Below are positions 47,131 to 54,676 of a DNA stretch of 64,000 bases, in pieces. The notes beneath the pieces are model-generated. The model did not search any database and had not been told where the DNA came from. It saw nothing but the letters and a program-made list of their open reading frames with translations. The stretch lies in NCBI RefSeq assembly GCF_001955715.1, contig NZ_CP019239.1, positions 1,240,001-1,304,000 of the forward strand. Direction: 5' to 3'. The stretch is from Rhodoferax saidenbachensis (GTDB taxonomy: Bacteria > Pseudomonadota > Gammaproteobacteria > Burkholderiales > Burkholderiaceae_C). Made by a program: the position numbers and the translations under genes. How positions within the stretch are numbered: position 1 is the stretch's first letter; every line of letters starts with the position of its first letter.

Positions 47131-47186
47131 AAAATGGCTGTAGCCCGCATGGAATGTGCGCAAGCAGCTACCAAATTTATAGTAAA
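47131..47186 (+). repeat. Dispersed ~60-bp repeat, copy E
   Basis: AAAATGGCTGTAGCCCGCAT, then GGAATGTGCGCAAGCAGC, then TACCAAATTTATAGTAAAT. It ends 15 bp before the ahpF start and just after the ahpC terminator, so it lies in the ahpF leader. Confidence 0.83.
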
Positions 47187-47201
47187 TAGAAGGAATTCAC
47201 C

Positions 47202-48782
47202 ATGCTCGACGACACACTCAAAGCCCAACTCGCTGCCTACCTGGAACGCGTGACGCTGCCTATCGAGATCGTGGCGTCCCTCGGTGACGACGACAACTCC
47301 GTGCAGATGCGCGAGTTGCTGCAAACCATCCAGACGGCGCGCGCCGACAAGATCACCGTGGCCTATGACGGCCAGGACGCACGCAAGCCTTCGTTCACGC
47401 TCAAGCGCGCTGGCACTGCCACCAGCCTGCGTTTTGCCGGCTTGCCGCTGGGCCATGAATTCACCTCGCTGGTGCTGGCCTTGCTGTGGAGCGGCGGCCA
47501 TCCGCCCAAGGTGGAGCAGGATGTGATTGATCAGATCAAAGCTTTGTCTCCTGTTGATGGCGGAGACTTCAACTTTGAGGTCTACATGAGCCTCACCTGC
47601 CACAACTGCCCCGACGTGGTGCAGGCGCTAAGCCTGATGGCGGTCTTGAACCCCAAAGTGAAAACCACCGTGATCGAAGGCGGCGCGTTCCAGGATGAAG
47701 TCAACGCCCGTGAAATCATGGCCGTGCCCAGCGTTTACCTCAATGGCGCGCTGTTCGGCAATGGCCGCATGCTGGTCGAAGAAATCGTGGCCAAGCTCGA
47801 CACTGGCGCGGCCGACAAGGACGCCGCCAAGCTCAATGCCAAGGATCCGTTTGACGTGTTGATCGTCGGCGGCGGTCCCGCCGGTGCGGCGGCTGCCGTC
47901 TACGCCGCACGCAAGGGCATCCGCGTGGGTGTGGCTGCAGAGCGTTTTGGTGGCCAGGTGAATGACACCATGTCTATCGAAAACTATATCTCGGTGCAAG
48001 AGACGGACGGCCCCAAGTTTGCTGCCGCACTGGAGGCGCAAACCCGCTCCTACGGCGTGGACATCATGAACCTGCAACGCGCCGACAAGATCATCCCGGC
48101 CTCAGAGCCCGGCGGCTTGGCCGAAGTGGTGCTCGCCAACGGTGGCAGCCTCAAGGCGAAGACCATCATCCTCTCCACCGGCGCGCGTTGGCGCAATGTC
48201 AACGTACCCGGCGAACAGGAGTACAAGAACAAAGGCGTGGCCTACTGCCCGCATTGCGATGGCCCGCTGTTCAAGGGCAAAGATGTGGCTGTGATCGGTG
48301 GCGGCAACTCCGGTGTGGAAGCGGCCATTGATTTGGCCGGCCTGGTGCGCCACGTGACCGTGTTTGAGTTCATGCCCGAACTCAAGGCCGACGCCGTGCT
48401 GGTGAAAAAACTGCACAGCTTGCCCAACGTCACCGTGCACACCAACACGCAGACCACCGAGATCACCGGTGCGGACGGCAAGGTCAACGGCATCAAGTAC
48501 AAGAACCGCGAGACGGGCACAGAGTCCCTGCTGCCGCTGGAAGGCGTGTTTGTACAGATTGGTCTGGTGCCCAACACGGAGTGGCTGAAGGGCACCGTGG
48601 ACCTGAGCAAGTTCGGCGAGATCGAAGTCGACGCCAAGGGCCACACCAATGTGCCGGGTGTGTTCGCTGCGGGCGATTGCACCACCGTGCCGTTCAAGCA
48701 GATCGTGATTGCGGCGGGGGATGGGTCCAAGGCGGCGCTGAGTGCGTTTGACCATTTGATTCGCTCGCCTATCGCGGCATAG
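47202..48782 (+). CDS. ahpF: Alkyl hydroperoxide reductase flavoprotein subunit
   Basis: This 526-aa FAD/NAD(P)H enzyme re-reduces AhpC. The N-terminal tandem thioredoxin-fold domain has the active CxxC in [10 protein letters not shown] (about residue 130). The thioredoxin-reductase-like half has [14 protein letters not shown] and the redox pair [11 protein letters not shown] (about residue 350), then [15 protein letters not shown]. Length and motifs are complete. AAGGAATT lies before the ATG. A terminator follows at 48897. Confidence 0.94.
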   Translation: MLDDTLKAQLAAYLERVTLPIEIVASLGDDDNSVQMRELLQTIQTARADKITVAYDGQDARKPSFTLKRAGTATSLRFAGLPLGHEFTSLVLALLWSGGHPPKVEQDVIDQIKALSPVDGGDFNFEVYMSLTCHNCPDVVQALSLMAVLNPKVKTTVIEGGAFQDEVNAREIMAVPSVYLNGALFGNGRMLVEEIVAKLDTGAADKDAAKLNAKDPFDVLIVGGGPAGAAAAVYAARKGIRVGVAAERFGGQVNDTMSIENYISVQETDGPKFAAALEAQTRSYGVDIMNLQRADKIIPASEPGGLAEVVLANGGSLKAKTIILSTGARWRNVNVPGEQEYKNKGVAYCPHCDGPLFKGKDVAVIGGGNSGVEAAIDLAGLVRHVTVFEFMPELKADAVLVKKLHSLPNVTVHTNTQTTEITGADGKVNGIKYKNRETGTESLLPLEGVFVQIGLVPNTEWLKGTVDLSKFGEIEVDAKGHTNVPGVFAAGDCTTVPFKQIVIAAGDGSKAALSAFDHLIRSPIAA

Positions 48783-48789
48783 TCTTCGT

Positions 48790-48896
48790 CCCGTTCGGGC
48801 GGAGCACCTTCCGTTCGGGTTGAACAATCCCCGTTCAGGCCGCCCCACCCGCCCGTACGGGCTGAATACTCCCACCCGTTCGGGCTGAGCCTGTCG
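48790..48896 (+). repeat. Array of five degenerate CCGTTCGGGC units
   Basis: Units CCCGTTCGGGC, CCGTTCGGGT, CCGTTCAGGC, CCCGTACGGGC and CCCGTTCGGGC recur at roughly 20-24-bp spacing after ahpF. The last continues as TGAGCCTGTCGAAG. Several units are self-complementary. A related block in the other orientation lies at about 51613. Confidence 0.7.
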
Positions 48897-48932
48897 AAGC
48901 CTTTGAGTTCTTTTGAATTCAAAGGCTTTTTT
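48897..48932 (+). terminator. Rho-independent terminator of ahpF
   Basis: AAGCCTTTGA and TTCAAAGGCTT pair across a short AT-rich loop, followed by TTTTTTC. Confidence 0.88.
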
Positions 48933-49272
48933 CTTTGCACCCGCAGCAGCCCCGGGGTAAGCCCCTCCGCGAATGTCCTCCGCCCTGCGGGCTCCCCCTT
49001 TATTTCGCTGCGGGACTCACCCCGCGTCTGCTGCTCCATGTTTGGGCACAGAGTCGCTACTTTCAGTTTGCAAAATCACCCAAACGGGGGATGCCCAAAG
49101 CACAGTAATCGGGTCAGAATCACCTCGTGGCTAAGTCAAGCTACATCGGTCACAGTGCGGGGTTTGTCGCTATTTTTAATAGAGCAAACTATTCAATAGA
49201 GGTAAGGGGAAAGGTCGCTTCATATGGTTAGTCTCGCCACGTTATCTCGCAGTACCTTGCGGTATAAATTAC
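48933..49272. other. Gene-free stretch before the cassette pair
   Basis: I see no convincing gene in these 340 bp. TTTGGGCA (about 49045) and its inverse TGCCCAAA (about 49092) form an inverted repeat. The second half is noticeably lower in GC than the surroundings. No integrase or attI could be recognised. Confidence 0.5.
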
Positions 49273-49273
49273 G

Positions 49274-49639
49274 TTAGCCATCATGAAACGACCGCGTCTA
49301 GTTCGAGCCATGGGAGCTTTGGGTGTTGTGCTTTCCGTCATCGCAGGAGCCGTCGCGCTCGTCATGACACTTGGCTTTTCGTGCCACTACTTCCCGCGAA
49401 ATTCGCTCCAGAGCATGTATCGGGACCTCGGCGTCGTTTGGATGGCGTCGCTGTACTCGGTCGCCGTTCTGGTTTCCGGTTCAGTTCTACCTTGGCGTCC
49501 TGCCCGCAATCCGAAGGTCGGCGGATCGGATGGCTAACTTGTCGGTCGACACGGACACGTTGCGGCAAGGGGCCGCACGGCGCCGTTGGAAATCGTGCAC
49601 CGCGCGGCCCCTTGCCGCAACGCGCCGGTCACCTTCACG
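49274..49639 (+). mobile_element. Integron gene cassette 1
   Basis: This 366-bp unit is bounded by core sites G-TTAGCC (49273) and G-TTATGT (49639). The R'' box of its attC, GGCTAAC (49532), is the exact inverse of the leading GTTAGCC. This is the rule for a cassette that was once a circle. It contains the 84-aa ORF, whose stop lies in the R'' box. No integrase gene is in the window, so it would be a cassette cluster lacking integrase (CALIN) or the far end of an array. Confidence 0.8.
49283..49537 (+). CDS. Cassette-encoded small membrane protein
   Basis: This 84-aa protein has two hydrophobic helices: LGVVLSVIAGAVALVMTLGF near the N-terminus and VVWMASLYSVAVLVSGSVLP later, with a basic start (MKRPRLVRAMG). 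I recognise no family, as is usual for cassette ORFs. The stop TAA lies in the R'' box (GGCTAAC) of the attC site, and the start is 10 bp after the cassette junction. There is no clear ribosome site, also common in cassettes. Confidence 0.65.
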   Translation: MKRPRLVRAMGALGVVLSVIAGAVALVMTLGFSCHYFPRNSLQSMYRDLGVVWMASLYSVAVLVSGSVLPWRPARNPKVGGSDG

Positions 49640-49645
49640 TTATGT
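49532..49645 (+). other. attC recombination site 1
   Basis: This 114-bp site has R'' GGCTAAC, a 5-base spacer, L'' GGTCGAC, then an 18-bp perfect inverted repeat (GTTGCGGCAAGGGGCCGC at 49559, inverse at 49604). Next come L' (reading GGTGACC on the other strand), 5 bases, and R' GTTATGT. L'' has one extra base relative to L' (GGT-C-GAC against GGT-GAC), the extrahelical base that sets strand choice in attC sites. No T-run, so it is not a terminator. Confidence 0.82.
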
Positions 49646-50567
49646 TCCCGTTCCACTGAGGTTTTAAAAATGTTGTTCCGCCCGCCGCGTGCTTTGATTT
49701 CAAGGCTTGAAGCCGCTCTCCTTTTATGCATTTCGCTCTGCGCTAGCCATGTAGTGCACGCACAGGCACCGGCCGAGGCAGGCCCACCCAAATCGATCTG
49801 GCTGGTAAAGCAGCTTTCTTGCAATGGCTTTGTGGCGCACGAGATGGCCCGTAGTCCTGACGCCGCCGAAATTGGACGCACTGGCATCGTGAAGATTCCG
49901 AACCTGCAGATGGAATTCATTGTTCCGAGTATTCCGGAGTTGGCGGTGAGCTCGGTCAAGCTGGCTTTTGATGACCGTGGGCGGAAGGTCGTGGATCACT
50001 ACGTGCTTCTCTCTCGGAATGACTTGGATGATCCAGTGGCGGCGGTGATGGTGACCGAACTTCCTTCTTCGGTTGACACACCTCAAAAGGCATTGGGAGC
50101 GGCGGTAGCTGGTGAACGTGACAACCTGCGGGGCACGTCCGCTCAACCGACGCTTGAGCGTATTAGTACTTCTTGGGGTGAAGGCTTGGATATCTTCGTA
50201 CCGAACCGCATTGGTTCGCCCTGCTTCCCGGCAGCGCGTTTCAAATTGACCGCTGATTCGGAAACGAAGCCTACCATTAGCTTGAGCCGATTCGTCACTC
50301 TGCCAGGGCGACTGATTCAGTTTGCTCTTATCCTACCTGTCACGCCGGGAACACCGCTTGAGGCGCAAAAGGCGAATGCACGCCGGATAATGGAAATCTA
50401 TGCAGCAGGACTGAGAGCGCGGTAGGTGCTCTACTAGGCTAGGCTTGATACCTCAGATGAGACATAACAGGTCGTTCGACGCGGATACGCAGCGCCATCG
50501 CGCTGATCAACGATGACGCTAAAGCATTCTTATCTACACGCGCCCAGACCAAACCAGATCAGAATGG
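49640..50567 (+). mobile_element. Integron gene cassette 2 (3' end less certain)
   Basis: This cassette starts with TTATGT directly after attC 1. ACATAAC at 50462 is the exact inverse of the leading GTTATGT and marks its R'' box. A GTTAGGC core lies at 50567. It carries the 251-aa ORF. The right arm of its attC does not pair well with the left, so the 3' boundary may be rearranged. Confidence 0.65.
49670..50425 (+). CDS. Cassette-encoded secreted protein of unknown function
   Basis: This 251-aa protein has a signal peptide (LEAALLLCISLCASHVVHAQ, cleavage near residue 32). The mature domain contains SCNGFVAHEMARSPDAAEIG and a later stretch GTPLEAQKANARRIMEIYAA. No known family was recognised. 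It lies 31 bp after the attC 1 core, with its stop 36 bp before the R'' box of site 2. The start at 49670 is chosen because the open frame upstream passes through attC 1. Confidence 0.65.
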   Translation: MLFRPPRALISRLEAALLLCISLCASHVVHAQAPAEAGPPKSIWLVKQLSCNGFVAHEMARSPDAAEIGRTGIVKIPNLQMEFIVPSIPELAVSSVKLAFDDRGRKVVDHYVLLSRNDLDDPVAAVMVTELPSSVDTPQKALGAAVAGERDNLRGTSAQPTLERISTSWGEGLDIFVPNRIGSPCFPAARFKLTADSETKPTISLSRFVTLPGRLIQFALILPVTPGTPLEAQKANARRIMEIYAAGLRAR

Positions 50568-50573
50568 TTAGGC
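50462..50573 (+). other. Putative partial attC site 2
   Basis: ACATAAC, AGGTC, GTTCGACGCGG form a plausible R''-spacer-L'' arm. CAGCGC/GCGCTG (loop CATC) makes a central hairpin. GTTAGGC at 50567 fits the GTTRRRY core. The expected L' complement of GTTCGAC is not seen before GTTAGGC, so the site may be degenerate or a hybrid. Confidence 0.5.
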
Positions 50574-50600
50574 GTTCTTCGATGTGACGAAATTTAGATA

Positions 50601-50659
50601 AAAAATGCCTGTAGCCCTCGTAGGTATTGTGCAACCAGCTATGAATTACATAGCAATCG
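50601..50659 (+). repeat. Dispersed ~60-bp repeat, copy F
   Basis: AAAAATGCCTGTAGCCCTCG, then TAGGTATTGTGCAACCAGCT, then ATGAATTACATAGCA. It lies immediately after the cassette region and ends 7 bp before the NUDIX stop codon. Confidence 0.8.
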
Positions 50660-50665
50660 AAGCCT

Positions 50666-51520
50666 CTAAGACCACAAACGCTCCAACCCACCCTCCGGCA
50701 AAAACCGCTTGTTGCGGATATACAGCCGCGTAGGGCCGGGCAGGGCGCGTTGGTGCACCGAGTGCTGCGGGTCGCCGGGGTAGCAAAGAAAAACTTCGCC
50801 GTTGTCCGTGTAGTTCTCCGGGCAGATACAAGGCGGCATCTGTTGCCGTGCGGCATGCAACACATCTGCAGCATTGTCAAAACGTGCCAGGTGCGCCAGG
50901 CTCATGATTTGCGGCGGGGCCATTTCGATCTCGCCGCGGTCGTAGCGTTGCAAGGCTTCCTTGGGTGTGAGCCACACGCTGGCGGTGGTTTCAAAGTTGT
51001 CGTGGCTGGCGACTTGGTTTGCAGGGGCCAGGGCGAGGAAGAAGCGGGTGTCGAAGCGCTTCTTGCTCAGCGCCGCCATGCGCGGTGTGACCCAGCGGCT
51101 CCAGGGCACCAGTTGGCTGGCTTGCAGTTGGGTTTCGGGGCTGGCCAGCCAGGCTTGCCAGTCGCCTGACGTGGCTCCGCAGGGGCGGCTGTTGCCTTGG
51201 GCCAGCAGCACGCCAGCTTCTTCAAACATTTCGCGCAGCGCCGCCACAAACAGACCAGCGGCGACGCTGCCTTCCAGTTCCGGTTCGCCCAGATGCTGCA
51301 CCAATGTGCCCAAGGGGGTGTCCAGCGCGGCCAGCGCGGTGGGTGACTGGTCGTGGGCGTCGAGCTTGCCGCCGGGGAATACATAGGCTTCACCAAAGGT
51401 GTCGGACAGGCCACTGCGTTTCATCAGAAATACTTCAAGCCCTGAAGCGCCATCGCGCAGCAGGACAACGGTGGCGGCGTCGCGGGGTTGGCCGTCGGCG
51501 GGTTGCAGGGTGGCTTGCAT
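50666..51520 (-). CDS. NUDIX hydrolase, acyl-CoA diphosphatase-like (NUDT19 type)
   Basis: This 284-aa protein has a NUDIX core in two parts: YVFPGGKLDAHDQ, then after an insertion AALREMFEEAGVLLA (about residues 87-101). The split, long insertion and C-terminal extension CICPENY..LPGPTRLYIRN are like mammalian NUDT19/RP2p, which hydrolyse CoA esters. The start at 51520 (MQATLQPAD) is used. It is divergent from a hydroxyacyl-CoA-dehydrogenase-like gene, so a CoA-ester link is plausible but inferred. Confidence 0.78.
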   Translation of the reverse strand: MQATLQPADGQPRDAATVVLLRDGASGLEVFLMKRSGLSDTFGEAYVFPGGKLDAHDQSPTALAALDTPLGTLVQHLGEPELEGSVAAGLFVAALREMFEEAGVLLAQGNSRPCGATSGDWQAWLASPETQLQASQLVPWSRWVTPRMAALSKKRFDTRFFLALAPANQVASHDNFETTASVWLTPKEALQRYDRGEIEMAPPQIMSLAHLARFDNAADVLHAARQQMPPCICPENYTDNGEVFLCYPGDPQHSVHQRALPGPTRLYIRNKRFLPEGGLERLWS

Positions 51521-51612
51521 GGGGGGTCTTTTCTGCTTTGCTTTTTGGTGAGCGATTGCTTGAATTAAAGTACGTCCAGCGGGCAAGGGCTATACGCACA
51601 AGCCCCTATGGC

Positions 51613-51658
51613 TTCGCCCTTCGGCAAGCTCAGGACAGGCCAAGCTCAGCCCGAACGG
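51613..51658 (-). repeat. Inverted copy of the CCGTTCGGGC-type repeat
   Basis: On the minus strand it reads CCGTTCGGGCTGAGCTTGGC, then CTGTCCTGAGCTTGCCGAAG. It matches the unit that ends the array near 48.9 kb. It lies in the gap between divergent genes and so may affect their shared promoter region. Confidence 0.65.
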
Positions 51659-51688
51659 CTGTATATCAACGACAAAGAGGAAATAGCG

Positions 51689-52597
51689 ATGAATCTGGAT
51701 TTCAAAGGCCGTGTAGCCATTGTGACGGGCGCGGGCGGTGGCCTGGGTCGCCAACATGCCTTGGCGCTCGCAGCGCGGGGCGCCAAAGTGGTAGTCAATG
51801 ACCTGGGCGGTGCGCGGGATGGCTCCGGCGGCTCGCTCAGTGCGGCCGAATCGGTAGTCGCGGAAATCCGTGCCGCGGGTGGTGAGGCCATGGCCAACGG
51901 CGCATCGGTGACTGACTTTGACGCGGTGCAAGCGATGGTGCAGCAGGCCGTGGACACTTGGGGCCGGGTGGACATTCTGGTGAACAACGCGGGCATCTTG
52001 CGCGACAAATCGTTTGCCAAGATGGAGCTGGCCGATTTCCGCCTGGTGATGGACGTGCACCTGATGGGCGCGGTGCATTGCTGCAAAGCTGTCTGGCCGC
52101 ACATGAACGCACAGAAGTACGGCCGCATTCTGATGACCACTTCGTCCTCCGGTCTGTACGGCAACTTTGGCCAGAGCAACTACGGCGCGGCCAAGCTGGC
52201 GCTGGTGGGCCTGATGCAGACGCTGTCGATTGAAGGCGCCAAGAACAACATTTGTGTCAACAGCCTGGCGCCCACCGCCGCCACACGCATGACCGAAGAC
52301 CTGATGCCACCTGCCGTGCTGGAGGCGCTCAAGCCCGAAGCCGTGGTGCCTGCCATGCTGGTGCTGGTGGCTGAGAGCGCGCCTACGCGCACCATCCTGT
52401 GCGCGGGTGCCGGCAGTGTCGAAGCCGCCCACATCACGCTGACCCAGGGCGCCTGGATTGGGCTGGACGCACAGTCGCCCGAGCGCCTGGCTGAGCAGTT
52501 GGCGCAGGTGCGTGACCGTTTGGGTGAAGCTGTGCCCGAGAGTGGTGCCGCACAGGGCTCTTTGGAAATTGCCCGCGCCACGGCCAAGCTCGGCTAA
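51689..52597 (+). CDS. SDR-family hydroxyacyl-CoA dehydrogenase-like protein
   Basis: This 302-aa SDR has TGAGGGLGRQHALALAARGA, the VVNDLGGARDGSGGS signature of 17-beta-HSD4 / MFE-2 type enzymes, NNAGIL and active-site SNYGAAK. In peroxisomal-type beta-oxidation this domain converts (R)-3-hydroxyacyl-CoA to 3-ketoacyl-CoA. No fused hydratase domain is present, so a partner may be elsewhere. AGAGGAAA lies before the ATG at 51689. Confidence 0.85.
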   Translation: MNLDFKGRVAIVTGAGGGLGRQHALALAARGAKVVVNDLGGARDGSGGSLSAAESVVAEIRAAGGEAMANGASVTDFDAVQAMVQQAVDTWGRVDILVNNAGILRDKSFAKMELADFRLVMDVHLMGAVHCCKAVWPHMNAQKYGRILMTTSSSGLYGNFGQSNYGAAKLALVGLMQTLSIEGAKNNICVNSLAPTAATRMTEDLMPPAVLEALKPEAVVPAMLVLVAESAPTRTILCAGAGSVEAAHITLTQGAWIGLDAQSPERLAEQLAQVRDRLGEAVPESGAAQGSLEIARATAKLG

Positions 52598-52611
52598 GCC
52601 CTACGACAGGT

Positions 52612-53811
52612 TCAGTGGCTCTCGCTGGGCGGCTGGTCCAGCGGCCCCAAATCAGAGGCCAGCGCCATGCGCTCGGCCTCGTCAATCACGGCGGCCGGGT
52701 CTGCGCTGCTGGCGGTCACCATCACAATGCCAATGCTGAAGCGTGGGCTGAAAGTGTGGTGGCCTTCGTCCATGCCCACCACGCCCAGTGGTTTGGCCAT
52801 CAGGTAACGCAGGCGTGACACCGTGCGCAACACCAGCTTGGGGTGTTTGATGCTGGACACCACCACCACGAAACAACGTGGGTGGTACAGCCCCACCACA
52901 CTGCGAAAACCCACAGCGCGGCGCACCCGTGCAGTCAACGCGGCCAGGATTTGCTGGTCCACATGGTGGCCCGCCACCTCGCCCAGTTCATACAGGTTGC
53001 GCAGGTGCAGACAGATCACCGCACATTGGGTGTTCATGCGCGCGCTGCGCCAGAAGGCGTCATCCACCTTGGACAGCAGGATGGAACCCTTGGGCAAACC
53101 GGTGGCCGGGTCCACTCCTTGCGCCAGCCCGGCCAGGCGCTCCAGCCGCCGGTTCATGCGGCCACGCCGGATGCTCAGCGAGGTCACGATCAAAAAGTAA
53201 GACACGGTGGAAACGGCAGTCAAGATCTGTAACGGCAGGCCAAGTGCGCCTGGCCGCAGTGCGTGACCGTACAGGCCTGCAATCATGAGCGCGAGGAACA
53301 GGCAGGCCAGCACCATCCAGCGTGCCAGCCGGTCCCCCAGCAGCGCCGCACGTACCGAGGCCAGTGTGGACAGCAACACGGCCACGCAACTGATCGCAGC
53401 GGTGACCACCATCAAACCCGCCGCATCGTGGGCGGAATACCCCAGTGAGAGCACGGCCAGAAAAACCGCTGCGATGACCATCAGCGTGGAGCCCCAGACG
53501 ATGGTGTAGTGCACCACCGGGTCTTCTGCCGCCACACCCAGCCAGAGCCCGAGGTAGGTGAGTGCCAATGCGCCACACAGCGGCCCCAGGCTGACCTTGA
53601 AAACCAGCACCGGTATGGCGGGCAATTCAGGCAGCAGGAATTCGGGCAGCCCGGTCATCAGACCACAGCTGGTGCCCGTGAGCACGATAAAGATCAACCC
53701 GCGCCAGGAGCCAACGCTACGGCTGATGAGCACATCCGAGATCGCCATGGCCGCCAGGGTCAGCAGGCCCCCCAACATGGCACACCAGACGACAAGCTCG
53801 GAAGTGATCAT
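52612..53811 (-). CDS. Membrane protein with degenerate GGDEF domain
   Basis: This 399-aa protein has about seven N-terminal helices (residues 1-215, e.g. WCAMLGGLLTLAAMAISDVL). A soluble domain follows whose start (DPATGLPKGSILL) matches the GGDEF fold. The expected active-site loop is GLYHPRCFVVVV, so GG(D/E)EF is lost and cyclase activity is unlikely. No I-site is seen. It may bind c-di-GMP or GTP or act as a scaffold. It is followed upstream by a 37-bp MITE relic. Confidence 0.75.
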   Translation of the reverse strand: MITSELVVWCAMLGGLLTLAAMAISDVLISRSVGSWRGLIFIVLTGTSCGLMTGLPEFLLPELPAIPVLVFKVSLGPLCGALALTYLGLWLGVAAEDPVVHYTIVWGSTLMVIAAVFLAVLSLGYSAHDAAGLMVVTAAISCVAVLLSTLASVRAALLGDRLARWMVLACLFLALMIAGLYGHALRPGALGLPLQILTAVSTVSYFLIVTSLSIRRGRMNRRLERLAGLAQGVDPATGLPKGSILLSKVDDAFWRSARMNTQCAVICLHLRNLYELGEVAGHHVDQQILAALTARVRRAVGFRSVVGLYHPRCFVVVVSSIKHPKLVLRTVSRLRYLMAKPLGVVGMDEGHHTFSPRFSIGIVMVTASSADPAAVIDEAERMALASDLGPLDQPPSESH

Positions 53812-53848
53812 GGTGCGGATTATTGCCCTGTGGCGGGGATTGGGCTAG

Positions 53849-53885
53849 GGCCTGTTCACACAAATTTCCCGCGTGTGAACAGGCC
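53849..53885. mobile_element. 37-bp MITE relic (solo terminal repeats)
   Basis: GGCCTGTTCACAC and its exact inverse GTGTGAACAGGCC flank 11 bases and are bordered by CTAG on each side (53845 and 53886). The same ends and CTAG flanks bound the 264-bp element at 58678. The right-hand flank supplies the stop codon of the esterase gene. Confidence 0.75.
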
Positions 53886-54560
53886 CTAGTGCTTGGTCGG
53901 TTCCGGCTTCAGTGCGTCCGCCCAGACACGGTGTGAGATATGGGTGCCCAGTTTGTCCAGTATCAAAGGCACAAACTCCGGGTGCACCTCATGGCCGATG
54001 AACGGCAATACTTCGGCCGTGATGTCGGTGTCCAGATCGCGCAGGTGGTGCGCCGCCAGGACGGTGTGGCTGTAAGGGATGACAGCATCCTGTTTGCCGT
54101 GCAAAAAATGGATGGTGCCGGGGTAGGTGCTGTGCGATGGAAGCTGGGCAAAACGGCCACTGATGGCCACCACCCGGCTCGCCAGTGCCGGTGGCACCTG
54201 GGTGGACTCCAGCGCCATGATGGCGCCTTGCGAGAACCCGATGAGCGCCGTGGCTTCGGGCCCCAGGCCTGCTTGCGCCTGCCAATGCTGGATGCAGTCG
54301 ATAAATGCGGGCATGGCATCCGCAATGCGGCCGAGCCGGTTGTCTTCGGTGATACCGGCCACGCTGAACCACTGAAAGCCGCCGGGTGCGTGGCTGGGGT
54401 AGGGCGAATTCACAGAAACTACCATGGCCTGCGGAAAACGTTCGGCCAGTTGCTGGCCCAGCGGTCCCATGGACCGGGCGTTCGAGCCTACGCCGTGGAA
54501 CAACAGGATCAGTTGTGCCGGCTGGGCGGGGTTTTGAAGGATGAGTGCGTCCTGGGGCAT
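53886..54560 (-). CDS. Alpha/beta-hydrolase esterase (YpfH-like)
   Basis: This 224-aa carboxylesterase/phospholipase-type hydrolase has nucleophile Ser in GFSQGAIMAL, an oxyanion loop LFHGVGSNARSMG near the N-terminus and the catalytic His in FIGHEVHPEF. The pattern matches YpfH-like proteins. The stop codon TAG is supplied by the CTAG flank of the MITE relic, so the last few residues may differ from homologues. The start MPQDALIL is at 54560, divergent from gshA. Confidence 0.8.
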   Translation of the reverse strand: MPQDALILQNPAQPAQLILLFHGVGSNARSMGPLGQQLAERFPQAMVVSVNSPYPSHAPGGFQWFSVAGITEDNRLGRIADAMPAFIDCIQHWQAQAGLGPEATALIGFSQGAIMALESTQVPPALASRVVAISGRFAQLPSHSTYPGTIHFLHGKQDAVIPYSHTVLAAHHLRDLDTDITAEVLPFIGHEVHPEFVPLILDKLGTHISHRVWADALKPEPTKH

Positions 54561-54676
54561 TGAAATCTCCGCTTTGACTGCAATCTACAACGAATATGGC
54601 AATGGTCCGGGCTGTGTGCAGAAAATTTCAGCCTGTGTTACCTTTGCGCCGCACAAAACGTAGAAGGGCCATTGGC

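Noticed and set aside
48790-48896. The CCGTTCGGGC array as a CRISPR
   Set aside because: The units are short and divergent with 10-14 base gaps, and there are no cas genes.
48903-49199. A 98-codon plus-strand ORF after ahpF
   Set aside because: It begins within the ahpF terminator, has no ribosome site and a chance-like composition.
49559-49621. The 18-bp perfect inverted repeat as a terminator
   Set aside because: There is no T-run after it, and the outer R and L boxes explain it better as the stem of attC.
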